A stretch of 64,000 nt of DNA from the NCBI RefSeq assembly GCF_001969365.1, contig NZ_CP019312.1, positions 2,418,001-2,482,000 on the forward strand, read 5' to 3'. The stretch is from Tateyamaria omphalii (GTDB lineage Bacteria > Pseudomonadota > Alphaproteobacteria > Rhodobacterales > Rhodobacteraceae). The position numbers were made by a program, and so were the translations under genes. Below, piece by piece: positions 8,822 through 17,527 of this stretch (positions are counted from its first letter, which is position 1; each line of letters opens with the position of its first letter). The notes beneath the pieces are model-generated. The model worked only from the letters and a program-made list of their open reading frames with translations. It had not been told where the DNA came from and searched no databases.

Positions 8822-9134
8822 GTTTGTCATTGCGACAGCCATCATTCTTTTCATTGCGTTCTGCCTGGGCTGGTTCGCGAACTGGCTGATCCACCGCTTC
8901 ACCCGCGTTGCCTCTGGCGATGTGGCTGAACTGGACCGGATGAGCCAGGAATTGCACGAGGCCGAGGAAACCCGCGATCAGGCGATCACCTATCTGCAGC
9001 AGCGCGAGGCGGAACTGACCAACCAGCTTGCCCAGACCGAGGCCGAGCTGCGCGCCGCCATGGACGGGTTGCGCGACGCCCGTCACGAGACGGAAGAGCT
9101 GCGCGCCTGGATCGACCGCCAGCAGGCCAGCTGA
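8808..9134 (+). CDS. Small single-TM coiled-coil protein
   Basis: 108-aa protein with one N-terminal membrane helix (residues 6-27, FVIATAIILFIAFCLGWFANW) and a long charged heptad-like helix (residues 43-106, rich in E, A, L, Q and R). It overlaps the OmpA-family gene by 14 bp, so the two are probably co-translated and may work together in the envelope. Function unknown. Confidence 0.75.
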   Translation: MSRTEFVIATAIILFIAFCLGWFANWLIHRFTRVASGDVAELDRMSQELHEAEETRDQAITYLQQREAELTNQLAQTEAELRAAMDGLRDARHETEELRAWIDRQQAS

Positions 9135-9141
9135 CGCGCGG

Positions 9142-9159
9142 GGCGGATCACGATCCGCC
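9142..9159 (+). terminator. Hairpin after the OmpA-family pair
   Basis: GGCGGATC and GATCCGCC form an 8-bp inverted repeat 8 bp after the preceding stop. There is no T run, only TTACGATC, so this may be a weak or Rho-assisted terminator. Confidence 0.4.
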
Positions 9160-9174
9160 TTACGATCTACAACC

Positions 9175-9210
9175 CTTTATTAACCATCGTTCCTTTATTA
9201 ACCATCGTTC
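9175..9210. repeat. Exact tandem duplication of an 18-bp unit
   Basis: CTTTATTAACCATCGTTC occurs twice back to back (9175-9192 and 9193-9210) in the AT-richer gap between convergent genes. It looks like a recent slippage duplication. Confidence 0.9.
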
Positions 9211-9242
9211 GGTCCGTTAATCTGCGGTTCCGGCGCATAACC

Positions 9243-9282
9243 TGTGCACAGGTTGTGCACGCCTTGTGTACGGGATGTGCAC
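9243..9282. repeat. Four TGTGCAC motifs at exact 11-bp period (array 1)
   Basis: TGTGCAC, TGTGCAC, TGTGTAC and TGTGCAC start at 9243, 9254, 9265 and 9276, each separated by 4 nt. The array lies between the 3' ends of two convergent transcripts. A closely related array is at 62569-62608. See findings. Confidence 0.85.
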
Positions 9283-9287
9283 CGGCA

Positions 9288-9324
9288 GATTCAGCGATTC
9301 AGCCATATAAACAAACGCTGAATC
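9288..9324. repeat. Inverted repeat GATTCAGCG ... CGCTGAATC
   Basis: A 9-bp perfect inverted repeat (9288-9296 and 9316-9324) with a partial third copy, GATTCAGC, at 9296-9303. It sits immediately beside the GTGCAC array and just after the moaE 3' end, so it may form a bidirectional hairpin between the convergent genes. Confidence 0.6.
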
Positions 9325-9355
9325 ACCGAACGCTGCGACACCCCCGTGCATCCGG

Positions 9356-9796
9356 TCACCACCGCGTCAGCGCGTCCTCATCCTCGTCCCGCGCCGCGAC
9401 CCATTCGGCCCCGTCTGTGGTGATCTCTCGCTTCCAGAAAGGCGCCCGCGACTTGAGGTAATCCATCAAAAACTCCGCCGCCTCGAACGCGTCCTTGCGG
9501 TGCCGCGCGGCGGTGGCGACCATCATGATCATCTCTCCGACCTCCAGCCGCCCATGCCGGTGAATGACCAGCGCATCCTCCAGCGACCAGCGGGTCACGG
9601 CCTCGCTTGCGATGTCGGTCAGCGCACTTTCAGTCATGCCGGGATAATGCTCGATCTCCATTGCCTGCAGCCCGCCATCCACGTCCCGGACAATGCCCGT
9701 GAACGTCACAACAGCGCCAGACACGGCTCGCCCTTCGGCAAAGGCTGCCGCTTCGGCGCCAAAGTCAAAAGCGGCATCCTGCACAGCGACCCGCAT
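9356..9796 (-). CDS. moaE: Molybdopterin synthase catalytic subunit
   Basis: 146-aa MoaE, the large subunit that converts precursor Z (cPMP) to molybdopterin with sulfur carried by MoaD. Typical segments are GAVVTFTGIVRD (residues 27-38), IHRHGRLEVGE around 80-90, and the Lys-containing LKSRAPFWKRE near the C-terminus. It lies 4 bp downstream of moaD, as expected for subunits of one heterotetramer. Confidence 0.95.
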   Translation of the reverse strand: MRVAVQDAAFDFGAEAAAFAEGRAVSGAVVTFTGIVRDVDGGLQAMEIEHYPGMTESALTDIASEAVTRWSLEDALVIHRHGRLEVGEMIMMVATAARHRKDAFEAAEFLMDYLKSRAPFWKREITTDGAEWVAARDEDEDALTRW

Positions 9797-9800
9797 GGGT

Positions 9801-10055
9801 CTAACCTCCTGTCATGGGTGGGAAAAATGCCACTTCTCGCACGCCTGACAACGGCGCATCGAAGTCGGTCAATTGCTGATCGACGGCTACGCGCAGCGCC
9901 GAGATGTCGGCAAAGGCGGCCTCATAGCGCTCTTCCTTGCCGCGCAGCTCATCCACCAGATCCATGACCGTCGCAGCTTGCGTGTCGACCGCCTCGCGCG
10001 GGATGCCGATCCGTTCGCGGACCCAGGCGAAATAAAGCACGTCCATGGTTGTCAC
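9801..10055 (-). CDS. moaD: Molybdopterin synthase sulfur carrier subunit
   Basis: 84-aa ubiquitin-fold protein ending in the required Gly-Gly (PPMTGG), whose C-terminus is adenylated and thiocarboxylated before sulfur transfer in MoaE. The start is either the GTG at 10055, which overlaps the pgsA stop as GTGA, or the ATG at 10046. Both leave the domain intact, and I prefer GTG for the coupling. Confidence 0.92.
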   Translation of the reverse strand: MTTMDVLYFAWVRERIGIPREAVDTQAATVMDLVDELRGKEERYEAAFADISALRVAVDQQLTDFDAPLSGVREVAFFPPMTGG

Positions 10056-10711
10056 CCTTTCAGATACGGCATGGCCTTACGGAAGTAATCCCACCCGGTG
10101 ATAATGGTAAGGGCCGCTGCGATCCACAGCAACCAAAGGCCTATACGCCCCGACCAGTCGGCCCCGGCCAGCTTCCACCACAGCCCGAGATGATCGGGCG
10201 CCTCCCCATTCAGGATCGCGTTCACCGTCGCCTCATCCATCCCCCAGATGGACATGCCGAAGTAATGTTCGAAGACGCCTTGCGAAAACAGGACCGCGAT
10301 GGCGATCATTTGCAAAGTTGTCTTCCATTTCGCGAGGTTAGTGACCTTCAGCGTCCCCGCCGTGTCTCCCAGAAACTCCCGCAGACCCGAGACAAAAATC
10401 TCTCGAAACAAGATCATAGTCGCAGGCAGCACCAGCCACGGCGACCAGCTGGAAAAGCCGATGATGACCATCAGCGCGATCACCACCATCGCCTTGTCCG
10501 CGATGGGGTCGAGCATGGTGCCGATCTTGGTCTGCTGTCCCCACGCGCGGGCAAGATAGCCGTCGAACCAGTCGGTGATGGCCGCGCCCACAAACAGGAT
10601 CACGGCAAGCATATCCGCATACGGCCGCGTGAAGTAAAGGAACATGACCGCCACCAGCGGGGCCGCGATCAGGCGCAGGGTCGTGAGAACGTTGGGTACA
10701 TTCCAAATCAT
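10052..10711 (-). CDS. pgsA: CDP-diacylglycerol-glycerol-3-phosphate 3-phosphatidyltransferase
   Basis: 219-aa membrane enzyme making phosphatidylglycerophosphate. The CDP-alcohol phosphotransferase signature DG-x2-AR-x8-G-x3-D-x3-D is complete (DGYLARAWGQQ then GTMLDPIADK, about residues 50-73). Several hydrophobic helices flank it. The stop overlaps the moaD start. It follows uvrC by 57 bp, the uvrC-pgsA order common in proteobacteria. Confidence 0.95.
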   Translation of the reverse strand: MIWNVPNVLTTLRLIAAPLVAVMFLYFTRPYADMLAVILFVGAAITDWFDGYLARAWGQQTKIGTMLDPIADKAMVVIALMVIIGFSSWSPWLVLPATMILFREIFVSGLREFLGDTAGTLKVTNLAKWKTTLQMIAIAVLFSQGVFEHYFGMSIWGMDEATVNAILNGEAPDHLGLWWKLAGADWSGRIGLWLLWIAAALTIITGWDYFRKAMPYLKG

Positions 10712-10768
10712 GCCGTACCTCTAGCGCGTCCCATGCACAGCCGGAAGAGGCTGCGCGACACCGCCCCC

Positions 10769-12655
10769 CTACTGGTCGTGGAAAAAGTCATAGACCTTCT
10801 GCGCCAGCCCCTCGGACACCCCGTCCACCGCCTTGAGATCCGCCAGGTTTGCGCGCGCCACAGCCTTGGCGGACCCGAAATGCGCCAGCAGCGCACGCTT
10901 GCGCGACGCGCCCACGCCCGGAATGTCGTCGAGCGGGTTTTTCATGTTGGATTTCGCGCGCTTGGCTCGGTGGGTTCCGATGGCAAAGCGGTGCGCCTCG
11001 TCCCGCATACGCTGCACGAAGTAGAGGACCGGATCGTTGTGGCGCAGGGCAAAGGGGCGCTTGCCGGTGCGGTGGAACTCTTCCTTGCCCGCATCCCGGT
11101 CTACGCCCTTGGCGACGCCCACCATAGGGATATCTTCAACCCCGTGTTCGCGCATGATCTCGGCCACGGCACTCACCTGCCCGGCCCCGCCGTCGATCAG
11201 CAGCAGGTCGGGCCACATGCCTTTCTCGCGGTCGGGATCTTCGGACAGCAGCCGTTTGAACCGGCGGTGCAGCACTTCCTTCATCATGCCGAAATCGTCG
11301 CCCGGGGTCAGGTCATCGCCCTTGATGTTGAACTTGCGGTAGCTGTTTTTCATGAACCCGTCGGGCCCCGCGACGATCATGGCGCCCACGGCGTTGGTGC
11401 CCTGAATGTGCGAGTTGTCGTAGACCTCGATCCGGTCGGGGGCCTCGGGCAATTCGAACGCCTCCGCCAGACCGCGCAGCAGCTTGGCCTGTGTTGCGCT
11501 CTCGGCCATCTTGCGGGCCAGGCTCTCGCGCGCATTGCGCAGGGCACTGTCCACCAACTCCGCCTTTTCGCCGCGCTGGGGCACAAGCAGTTCGACCTTG
11601 CGGCCCAGCTTCTGGCTGAGCGCCTCAGTCATCAGGTCGGGGTTCTCGATCTCGTTCGACAGGATCAACTGCCGCGGCGGCTCCTTGGTGTCATAGAACT
11701 GGCCCAAAAACGCCTCGAGCACCTCGGCCGCGTCCACGTCGGCGCCCACACGGGGATAGAAGTCGCGGTTGCCCCAGTTCTGGTTGGCACGGATGAAAAA
11801 CACCTGCACACAGGCCTGTCCCTGTTCCATGTGCAGGGCGACGATATCGGCCTCGGTCACGCCGCGGGGGTTGATGCCCTGGGCTGTCTGCACCTGCGTC
11901 ATGGCACGGATACGGTCGCGCAGGGCGGCGGCCCGCTCGAACTCCATCTCTTCTGACGCTTGCTGCATCTGCCCGGCCAGCTTGGCCTGAATGTCGGTGC
12001 TCTTGCCGGTCAGGAAGCGTTCAGCATCCTTGACCGATTGGGCGTAATCCGCCTCGGAAATCAGTCCGACGCACGGGCCCGAGCACCGCTTGATCTGGTA
12101 CAGCAAGCACGGCCTTGTGCGGCTGTCGAACATGGAATCGGTGCAGTTACGAAGTAGAAAGACTTTCTGGAGTTGATTGAGCGTGCGGTTCACGGCCCCC
12201 GCGCTGGCAAACGGCCCGTAATAGGCACCCTTTTGTTTTTTTGCACCGCGGTGCTTTTTGATCTGTGGAAATGCGTGATCGCCGGTCACGAGAATATTGG
12301 GAAAGGATTTGTCGTCGCGCAGGAGGACGTTGAACTTGGGTTTGAGCTGCTTGATCAGGTTCTGTTCAAGCAGCAGTGCCTCGGTCTCGGTCCTTGTGGT
12401 GAGGAACATCATCGACGCCGTCATCGAGATCATGCGGGCGATGCGCCCGGAATGCCCCGAGGGACGCGCATAGTTCGATACCCTCGCGCGCAGGTTGCGG
12501 GCCTTGCCCACGTAAAGCACGCGGCTTTCGCGATCGAGCATGCGGTAAACACCGGGCGAGCTGTCGAGTGTCTTCAGATATCCCTGAATGACATCATGCC
12601 CAACGGGCACGGGCTGCTCAATCTGAGGCTGTTCTGATGGGTCCTGTTTCGCCAT
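10769..12655 (-). CDS. uvrC: Excinuclease ABC subunit C
   Basis: 628-aa nucleotide excision repair endonuclease that makes both incisions. Order of domains: GIY-YIG nuclease (about residues 34-110, with SPGVYRML and [13 protein letters not shown]), UVR domain near 215-250, RNase-H-like nuclease near 400-540 ([24 protein letters not shown]), and a C-terminal helix-hairpin-helix pair ([20 protein letters not shown]). Full length. A 16-bp palindrome lies 39 bp upstream of its ATG. Confidence 0.97.
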   Translation of the reverse strand: MAKQDPSEQPQIEQPVPVGHDVIQGYLKTLDSSPGVYRMLDRESRVLYVGKARNLRARVSNYARPSGHSGRIARMISMTASMMFLTTRTETEALLLEQNLIKQLKPKFNVLLRDDKSFPNILVTGDHAFPQIKKHRGAKKQKGAYYGPFASAGAVNRTLNQLQKVFLLRNCTDSMFDSRTRPCLLYQIKRCSGPCVGLISEADYAQSVKDAERFLTGKSTDIQAKLAGQMQQASEEMEFERAAALRDRIRAMTQVQTAQGINPRGVTEADIVALHMEQGQACVQVFFIRANQNWGNRDFYPRVGADVDAAEVLEAFLGQFYDTKEPPRQLILSNEIENPDLMTEALSQKLGRKVELLVPQRGEKAELVDSALRNARESLARKMAESATQAKLLRGLAEAFELPEAPDRIEVYDNSHIQGTNAVGAMIVAGPDGFMKNSYRKFNIKGDDLTPGDDFGMMKEVLHRRFKRLLSEDPDREKGMWPDLLLIDGGAGQVSAVAEIMREHGVEDIPMVGVAKGVDRDAGKEEFHRTGKRPFALRHNDPVLYFVQRMRDEAHRFAIGTHRAKRAKSNMKNPLDDIPGVGASRKRALLAHFGSAKAVARANLADLKAVDGVSEGLAQKVYDFFHDQ

Positions 12656-12693
12656 GCGATTCGTGCCATTTCACCTGTTTTGGCTGCACTGAT

Positions 12694-12709
12694 TTGAACA
12701 CGTGTTCAA
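12694..12709. promoter_or_regulatory. 16-bp perfect palindrome TTGAACACGTGTTCAA upstream of uvrC
   Basis: Perfect dyad located 39 bp before the uvrC start, in the position expected for an operator. It is an inverted repeat of GAACAC, not the GTTC-N7-GTTC direct repeat of alphaproteobacterial LexA. A TetR-like dimeric repressor site is one possibility. Confidence 0.5.
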
Positions 12710-12731
12710 GCAATCATACATCCACCGAAGC

Positions 12732-12740
12732 TGTGGATAA
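12732..12740 (-). other. DnaA-box match (TTATCCACA on minus strand)
   Basis: A perfect single 9-mer in the 289-bp gap between uvrC and the SDR gene. Isolated boxes occur by chance and no origin features surround it. The rest of the gap is AT-richer and shows no supported gene. Confidence 0.3.
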
Positions 12741-12944
12741 GTGTGCGGGTAACTTCTGGGTGTCGGGAATTTTCTGTTGTTTCTTGGGCGCTTCCTGAGT
12801 TTGCCTATTTTTTGTGCACTTAAGCAAGCTACTGTTTTTGCTTGTCTTTTTGTTGCGATCCGGGCAAGTCACTGAAAACAAACGCGTTTTAGTAACAGAA
12901 TTGTAACGAAGATTAACGCGGTGCAAAACTCACCTTACGTCATA

Positions 12945-13724
12945 TTATTCCACGCCGATCACGTCGGGCGTTTCCCAAGCCAGATGCTGCCCACCGTCCA
13001 CACAGAGCAATTGTCCCGTCACGCCGGGCGCGTCGAGAAAATAGCCCAAAGCACCGACAATATCCGATGGGTTTGAACCGCGGCCCAGCACGGTTGCCGC
13101 GCGCTGCTTGGCGAAGTGTTCCGCACTTTGCCGTCCCCCTTGCAATGTCGGGCCAGGCCCGATGGCATTGACACGGATCGCAGGCGTCAGCGCCCGCGCG
13201 CTGGTCTGGGTCAGCGCCCACAGCCCCATCTTTGCCAGCGTATAGGTCATGAATTCAGGGGTGAGCTTGCGCACGCGCTGGTCGACCATGTTCACAATCA
13301 GACCGGGGGCCACGGGTTCGTCCATGTCGTCGCGCGTGGCCTCAAGCCCCTGCGCCGCCATGGCCTGCGTCAGCACAAAGGGCGCGCGCAGGTTGCTTTC
13401 CATATGCCGGTCCCAGCTGGTGCGCGTGGCTGTCTCGACCGCATCATATTCAAAGATGGAGGCGTTGTTGATCAGGCAGGTGACCGGACCGCCAAGCGCC
13501 TCGGTGGCCTTGCCGAACAGGGCCTGCGTGTCATCCTCGTTCGTCAAGTCCGCCTGCAATGCCACGCCGCACTGCCCTGCGCTCTCGACCTGGGCGACCG
13601 TTTCGCGCGCGCCCACATCGGAGCTGGCATAATGCACCGCCACGTCATAGCCCCGCCCTGCCAAATAGACCGCCATGGCCCGGCCCAAACGGTGCCCCGC
13701 CCCTGTCACAAGTGCGCGCGTCAT
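12945..13724 (-). CDS. SDR oxidoreductase, pteridine-reductase (PTR1/FolM) type
   Basis: 259-aa short-chain dehydrogenase. The cofactor motif is TGAGHRLG with Arg12, as in NADPH-dependent pteridine reductases, not the classical TGxxxGxG. The catalytic segment reads NMVDQ ... YTLAK, with Asp148 in place of the usual Ser plus Tyr161 and Lys165, the D-Y-K arrangement typical of PTR1/FolM. A role in reducing dihydropterins is therefore plausible. The start at 13724 follows a strong GAGGAGG ribosome-binding site; the frame is open further upstream but overlaps the antiporter end. Confidence 0.85.
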   Translation of the reverse strand: MTRALVTGAGHRLGRAMAVYLAGRGYDVAVHYASSDVGARETVAQVESAGQCGVALQADLTNEDDTQALFGKATEALGGPVTCLINNASIFEYDAVETATRTSWDRHMESNLRAPFVLTQAMAAQGLEATRDDMDEPVAPGLIVNMVDQRVRKLTPEFMTYTLAKMGLWALTQTSARALTPAIRVNAIGPGPTLQGGRQSAEHFAKQRAATVLGRGSNPSDIVGALGYFLDAPGVTGQLLCVDGGQHLAWETPDVIGVE

Positions 13725-13747
13725 CGCACCCTCCTCGTTTATTCTGA

Positions 13748-14710
13748 TTAGATTAGTACGATTGCCAGATAGGTCAGATAGAGAGCGGTCAAGATCACAC
13801 CCCATACGCGCGTGATATCACGGCGCATGTAGACAAATGGCAGCAACAGGAGAGACGACCCGAGCATGACCCACAGATCGAATTTCAGGAACGAAGGGTC
13901 GACCGGGATCGGACCGACAAAGCTGGCGATACCGATGATGGCCAGCAGATTGAACATGTTCGACCCGATCACGTTGCCCAAGGCTACATCGGCCTGACGG
14001 CGCAGGGCCGCCATCACGGTTGTCGCCAGCTCCGGCAGCGACGTGCCGACGGCCACAAGCGTCAGGCCAATGACCGTGTCGCTGACACCGTACATCTTGG
14101 CGATGATGGTCGCGTTGTCGACCAGCAGGTCCGCGCCGAGTGGCAGGCCGATCAGGCCCAGCACCAAAAAGATGGCGATGCGCCAGCCGGGCAGGTCGGG
14201 GTCCACGCCCTCGATCTCTTCCTCGTCTTCGGCCACATCCGGGCCTGCGGCACGGTGGCCCTTGGCCTCGCGCGCGGCGTCCCCCAGCACGAGGCTGAGC
14301 GCAAAGAGCAGGACGATCGCCGCAATCCAGTCAAAGACGCCGCGAAAGGCCAGCGCGATGAACAGGATCGACGCGGCAATCATGAAATTGAACGTCTTTT
14401 TCGTCTCGCATTCGGACGTGTGCATGGTGGCCAGCAAGGCCGGAATGCCAAGCACCAAAAGGATGTTGGCGGTGTTCGACCCGACGACATTGCCGATGGC
14501 AATGCCGGGTGCATCATCCAGAACCGCCTGGATCGCGATCAACAATTCGGGGGCGGATGTCCCGAAGGCGACGATCGTCAGGCTGACGATCAGGGCGGGC
14601 ACGCCCAGCCGTAGGGACAGGTTCACCGCGCCCTTGACCAGCGAGTCCCCCGCCAGCAGCAGGATCAACAGGCCCAAACCGCTGAGCAGCCACGGCATTG
14701 CAGCAGCCAT
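13748..14710 (-). CDS. Calcium/sodium antiporter, CaCA family (YrbG-like)
   Basis: 320-aa polytopic inner-membrane cation exchanger with the two inverted alpha repeats of the family: FGTSAPELLIAI plus GNVVGSNTANILL in the first half and GTSLPELATTV plus GNVIGSNMFNLL in the second. An acidic cytoplasmic loop (DVAEDEEEIEGVD, near residue 170) separates the halves. The ATG at 14710 overlaps the TGA of the small CxC protein gene upstream (TGATG). The frame is open 9 codons further, but that start lies inside the small gene. Confidence 0.9.
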   Translation of the reverse strand: MAAAMPWLLSGLGLLILLLAGDSLVKGAVNLSLRLGVPALIVSLTIVAFGTSAPELLIAIQAVLDDAPGIAIGNVVGSNTANILLVLGIPALLATMHTSECETKKTFNFMIAASILFIALAFRGVFDWIAAIVLLFALSLVLGDAAREAKGHRAAGPDVAEDEEEIEGVDPDLPGWRIAIFLVLGLIGLPLGADLLVDNATIIAKMYGVSDTVIGLTLVAVGTSLPELATTVMAALRRQADVALGNVIGSNMFNLLAIIGIASFVGPIPVDPSFLKFDLWVMLGSSLLLLPFVYMRRDITRVWGVILTALYLTYLAIVLI

Positions 14711-14871
14711 CAGCTGCCACCCCGTCCACAAGAACACTTGCCCTTGCCAATCCTATAGCGCCCGCAGGCACATTTGGCCGACGCCAAACGCTTGCCCCCG
14801 ATCCAGTGCAACTTGCCAAACACAGCCAGCACCGCAATGAAAGCGAGGAACAGCAGGACAATTTTGGACAT
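14710..14871 (-). CDS. 53-aa membrane-anchored protein with two CxC motifs
   Basis: A small protein starting MSKIVLLFLAFIAVLAVF, i.e. one N-terminal membrane helix (residues 4-20), then a basic tail with paired cysteine motifs KCACGRYR and KCSCGRG (residues 33-51). Four cysteines in CxC-x9-CxC spacing suggest metal binding; this is inference. Its stop overlaps the antiporter start and its start lies 6 bp after the S49 peptidase stop (alternative start 3 bp upstream at 14874), so it sits inside one operon. Confidence 0.65.
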   Translation of the reverse strand: MSKIVLLFLAFIAVLAVFGKLHWIGGKRLASAKCACGRYRIGKGKCSCGRGGS

Positions 14872-14877
14872 CATGGA

Positions 14878-15675
14878 TTACAGTCCAAATCGCGCATAAG
14901 CGGCGCGTTCTTCGATTGTGGTCACCGCATCATCCAGCAGCTGTGCACCCAGGCGCGAGAAGAACGGTTTCTTCACGCCGTAACGGCGGAACTGCACCTT
15001 GTCGCCGAACCGGTCCTGCATCATGGGTTTCAGATGGCCGATGCCGTCGATCAGGCCAAGCGCCTTCGCCTTTTCTGCCAGCCACACCTCGCCCGTAAAC
15101 AACTCGGTTTCGGTGTCGAGCTTGCCCGACCGTCGCGCCTGAACGTGGTCAATAAAATTGGTGTGGATGTCGTCCAGAAGCCCTTTGAGCCGTTCCACAT
15201 CCTCGGGCTTTTCCGGCCTGAAGGGATCGAGCATGCTCTTGGATTTGCCCGCGGTATAGACACGGCGTTCAACCCCTTGGCGCGTCATCAGCTCATGCGC
15301 GCCAAAACTGGCAGAGATGACGCCGATGGACCCGATGACCGAAGACGGGTCCGCATAGATCTCGTCCGCTGCGGCCGCCAGCCAGTAGCCGCCGGATGCG
15401 GCGACGTCCTCGACAAAGGCGATCACAGGGATGTCCTTTTCTTCGGCCAGACGCCGGATGCGGCTGCCGATCAGCGAGGATTGCACCGGGCTGCCGCCGG
15501 GCGAGTTCACCTCGAGCGCGACGGCGGCGGGCTTGCCGCGGCTGAACGCCTTGTCGATGGCGCTTGCCAAAGCGCGGTCATTCAACGCGCCGCGCGTGCC
15601 GCCTGCGATGACCCCTTGCAGCCGCACGATGGCGACGGTGGGGTCGGATTTCATGAAGGGGATCCAGCGTTTCAT
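14878..15675 (-). CDS. S49-family serine peptidase (SppA-like)
   Basis: 265-aa single-domain S49 peptidase. The catalytic Ser lies in DVAASGGYWLA (Ser94) and the general-base Lys in AGKSKSMLDPF (Lys146), with the LEVNSPGG oxyanion segment around residue 54. No signal peptide or membrane helix is visible, so it is likely cytoplasmic or peripheral. The start at 15675 has only a close-spaced GAGG; a TTG start at 15735 would add a hydrophobic 20-residue leader (LLCSAALFCAG) and cannot be excluded. That choice matters for localisation. Confidence 0.85.
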   Translation of the reverse strand: MKRWIPFMKSDPTVAIVRLQGVIAGGTRGALNDRALASAIDKAFSRGKPAAVALEVNSPGGSPVQSSLIGSRIRRLAEEKDIPVIAFVEDVAASGGYWLAAAADEIYADPSSVIGSIGVISASFGAHELMTRQGVERRVYTAGKSKSMLDPFRPEKPEDVERLKGLLDDIHTNFIDHVQARRSGKLDTETELFTGEVWLAEKAKALGLIDGIGHLKPMMQDRFGDKVQFRRYGVKKPFFSRLGAQLLDDAVTTIEERAAYARFGL

Positions 15676-15744
15676 CCTCGCCCATGTAGAATGCGCCCCC
15701 GCACAGAACAAGGCCGCACTGCAAAGGAGTTTCAAGCCGTTACG

Positions 15745-16506
15745 TTATTGCCGAATGCGCCAGCCCGTCTTGAAAATCCACCAGACCGCCCCCAAGCACG
15801 CCGCCGTAAAGAGCGCGATAGCGGCAAGCGATGTGCCGATGGGCACGTCCGCCAGACCAAAGAAGGCCCAGCGGAAGCCCGAGATCAGATAGACCACAGG
15901 ATTGAACATCGAGATCGTCTGCCAGACCGGCGGCAGCATCGAGATGGAGTAGAAAGAGCCACCTAGGAAAACAAGCGGCGTCACGATCAGGAGCGGCACC
16001 AGCTGCAACTGTTCAAAGTTGCCCGCCCAGATGCCGAGGATAAATCCGAAAAGCGCAAAGCTGACACAGGTCAGCACGAGGAAGGCGATCATGGCCATCG
16101 GATTCTGGATCTGGAGGTCGACGAAGAAGAAGGACGTCACCAGGATGATAATCCCGATAAACAGTGCTTTGGTTGCGGCCGCCCCCACATAACCCATGAC
16201 GATTTCCAGGAAGTTCACCGGCGCCGACAGAAGTTCATAGATCGTGCCGATGAATTTGGGAAAGTAGATACCAAAGGACGCGTTGGAGATGGCTTGCGTC
16301 ATCACCGTCAGCATGATGAGCCCCGGCACGATGAACGCGCCGTAGCTGACCCCCTCGACCTGGTCGATGCGGCTGCCAATGGCGGCGCCGAAGACCACGA
16401 AGTAAAGCGATGTGGACAGCACGGGCGAGATGAGCGATTGCGCCATTGTGCGGAAGAACCGCGCCATTTCAAAGAGATAGATGGCGCGGATGGCAGACCA
16501 GTTCAT
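15745..16506 (-). CDS. ABC-2 type exporter permease
   Basis: 253-aa membrane protein with six predicted helices and the ABC-2 pattern near the end ([29 protein letters not shown]). It resembles YadH/NodJ-type permeases. It overlaps the ATPase gene start-to-stop by 4 bp, so the two form one exporter. The cargo is unknown. Confidence 0.88.
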   Translation of the reverse strand: MNWSAIRAIYLFEMARFFRTMAQSLISPVLSTSLYFVVFGAAIGSRIDQVEGVSYGAFIVPGLIMLTVMTQAISNASFGIYFPKFIGTIYELLSAPVNFLEIVMGYVGAAATKALFIGIIILVTSFFFVDLQIQNPMAMIAFLVLTCVSFALFGFILGIWAGNFEQLQLVPLLIVTPLVFLGGSFYSISMLPPVWQTISMFNPVVYLISGFRWAFFGLADVPIGTSLAAIALFTAACLGAVWWIFKTGWRIRQ

Positions 16507-17438
16507 TGCGCGGCCTCCGGCTGATTGACCAACGAGACGAAGATGTCTTCGAGGCTGGATTGCCGTGTCACCACGTCCTTGAGTTGCAGCCCGGCCTTTT
16601 GCACATCGTTGAGCAGCTTGGTGATGCCGGTTCTTTCTGCGTTGACGTCATAGCTGTAGACCAGCGTCCAGCCGTCATCACCAAGGGTCAGGTCATAGGC
16701 AGCGAGCGCGTCCGGAACGGCGTCAATCCGGGTGGTCAGTTGCACGTCGAGTTGCTTTTTTCCCATGCGCGACATGAGCGTGCCCTTGTCCTCGACCAAC
16801 AGGATTTCGCCTTTGCTGATGACGCCCACGCGGTCAGCAATGGCTTCGGCCTCTTCGATATAGTGGGTGGTGAGGATGGTGGTGACGCCATCCGCGCGCA
16901 ATTGTTCAACAATTTCCCACATGTCCTTGCGCAGTTCCACGTCGACACCCGCCGTGGGTTCGTCCAGGAACAGCACGCGCGGCTCGTGTGCCAGCGCCTT
17001 GGCGATCAGCACGCGGCGTTTCATGCCGCCAGACAGCTCGCGGATCTGGTTGTCGCGCTTGTCCCAGAGCGACAGGCGTTTGAGGATGTCCTCGACCGCG
17101 CTGTCCTTGCGCCCCTTGCCGAAAAGACCGCGGGAGAAGCGGACGGTATTGATGACCTTCTCAAACGGCTCAAGCGCGATTTCCTGCGGCACGAGACCGA
17201 CCAGGCGGCGCGCTTCGCGAAAGTCGTTGAGCGTGTCGAACCCGGCCACAGTGACGGTGCCCGACGTCGGCATGGTGATGCCGCAAACCGTTGAAATCAG
17301 AGTTGTTTTGCCTGCACCATTGGGACCAAGGAGGGCGATGATCTCGCCCTCTTCGATGTCCAGATTGACACCTTTCAGTGCTTCAAAACCACCCGCGTAG
17401 GATTTGCGCAGGTTCTGGATGCTTAGGATCGTTGACAT
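16503..17438 (-). CDS. ABC transporter ATP-binding protein (YadG-like)
   Basis: 311-aa ATPase. Walker A GPNGAGKT, signature LSGGMKRR, Walker [13 protein letters not shown] and the switch His in [10 protein letters not shown] are all intact. The C-terminal 80 residues form the extra domain common to ABC-2 exporter ATPases. The start at 17438 ([10 protein letters not shown]) gives the standard N-terminus; the frame is open 31 codons upstream without homology. It pairs with the downstream permease. Confidence 0.93.
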   Translation of the reverse strand: MSTILSIQNLRKSYAGGFEALKGVNLDIEEGEIIALLGPNGAGKTTLISTVCGITMPTSGTVTVAGFDTLNDFREARRLVGLVPQEIALEPFEKVINTVRFSRGLFGKGRKDSAVEDILKRLSLWDKRDNQIRELSGGMKRRVLIAKALAHEPRVLFLDEPTAGVDVELRKDMWEIVEQLRADGVTTILTTHYIEEAEAIADRVGVISKGEILLVEDKGTLMSRMGKKQLDVQLTTRIDAVPDALAAYDLTLGDDGWTLVYSYDVNAERTGITKLLNDVQKAGLQLKDVVTRQSSLEDIFVSLVNQPEAAQ

Positions 17439-17527
17439 GAAAACTCCGGCCTGTTCACGGAAACGAGAGGTATGCGGTTGGACGGCACACTGCCAGCGCA
17501 TGGACGCACAGGCGGATGTGCGGGGCG

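Noticed and set aside
9243..9282. GTGCAC array as a CRISPR
   Set aside because: Units are 7 bp with 4-nt spacers and no cas genes; far too short for CRISPR repeats.
10049..11956. 635-codon plus-strand open frame opposite pgsA and uvrC
   Set aside because: High-GC antisense shadow; both genes beneath it are unmistakable.
12714..12926. 70-codon minus-strand frame in the gap upstream of uvrC
   Set aside because: Low-complexity Lys/Thr/Gln text, no ribosome-binding site, no similarity recognised.
12656..12944. SOS (LexA) box for uvrC
   Set aside because: No GTTC-N7-GTTC direct repeat found; the palindrome present is inverted.
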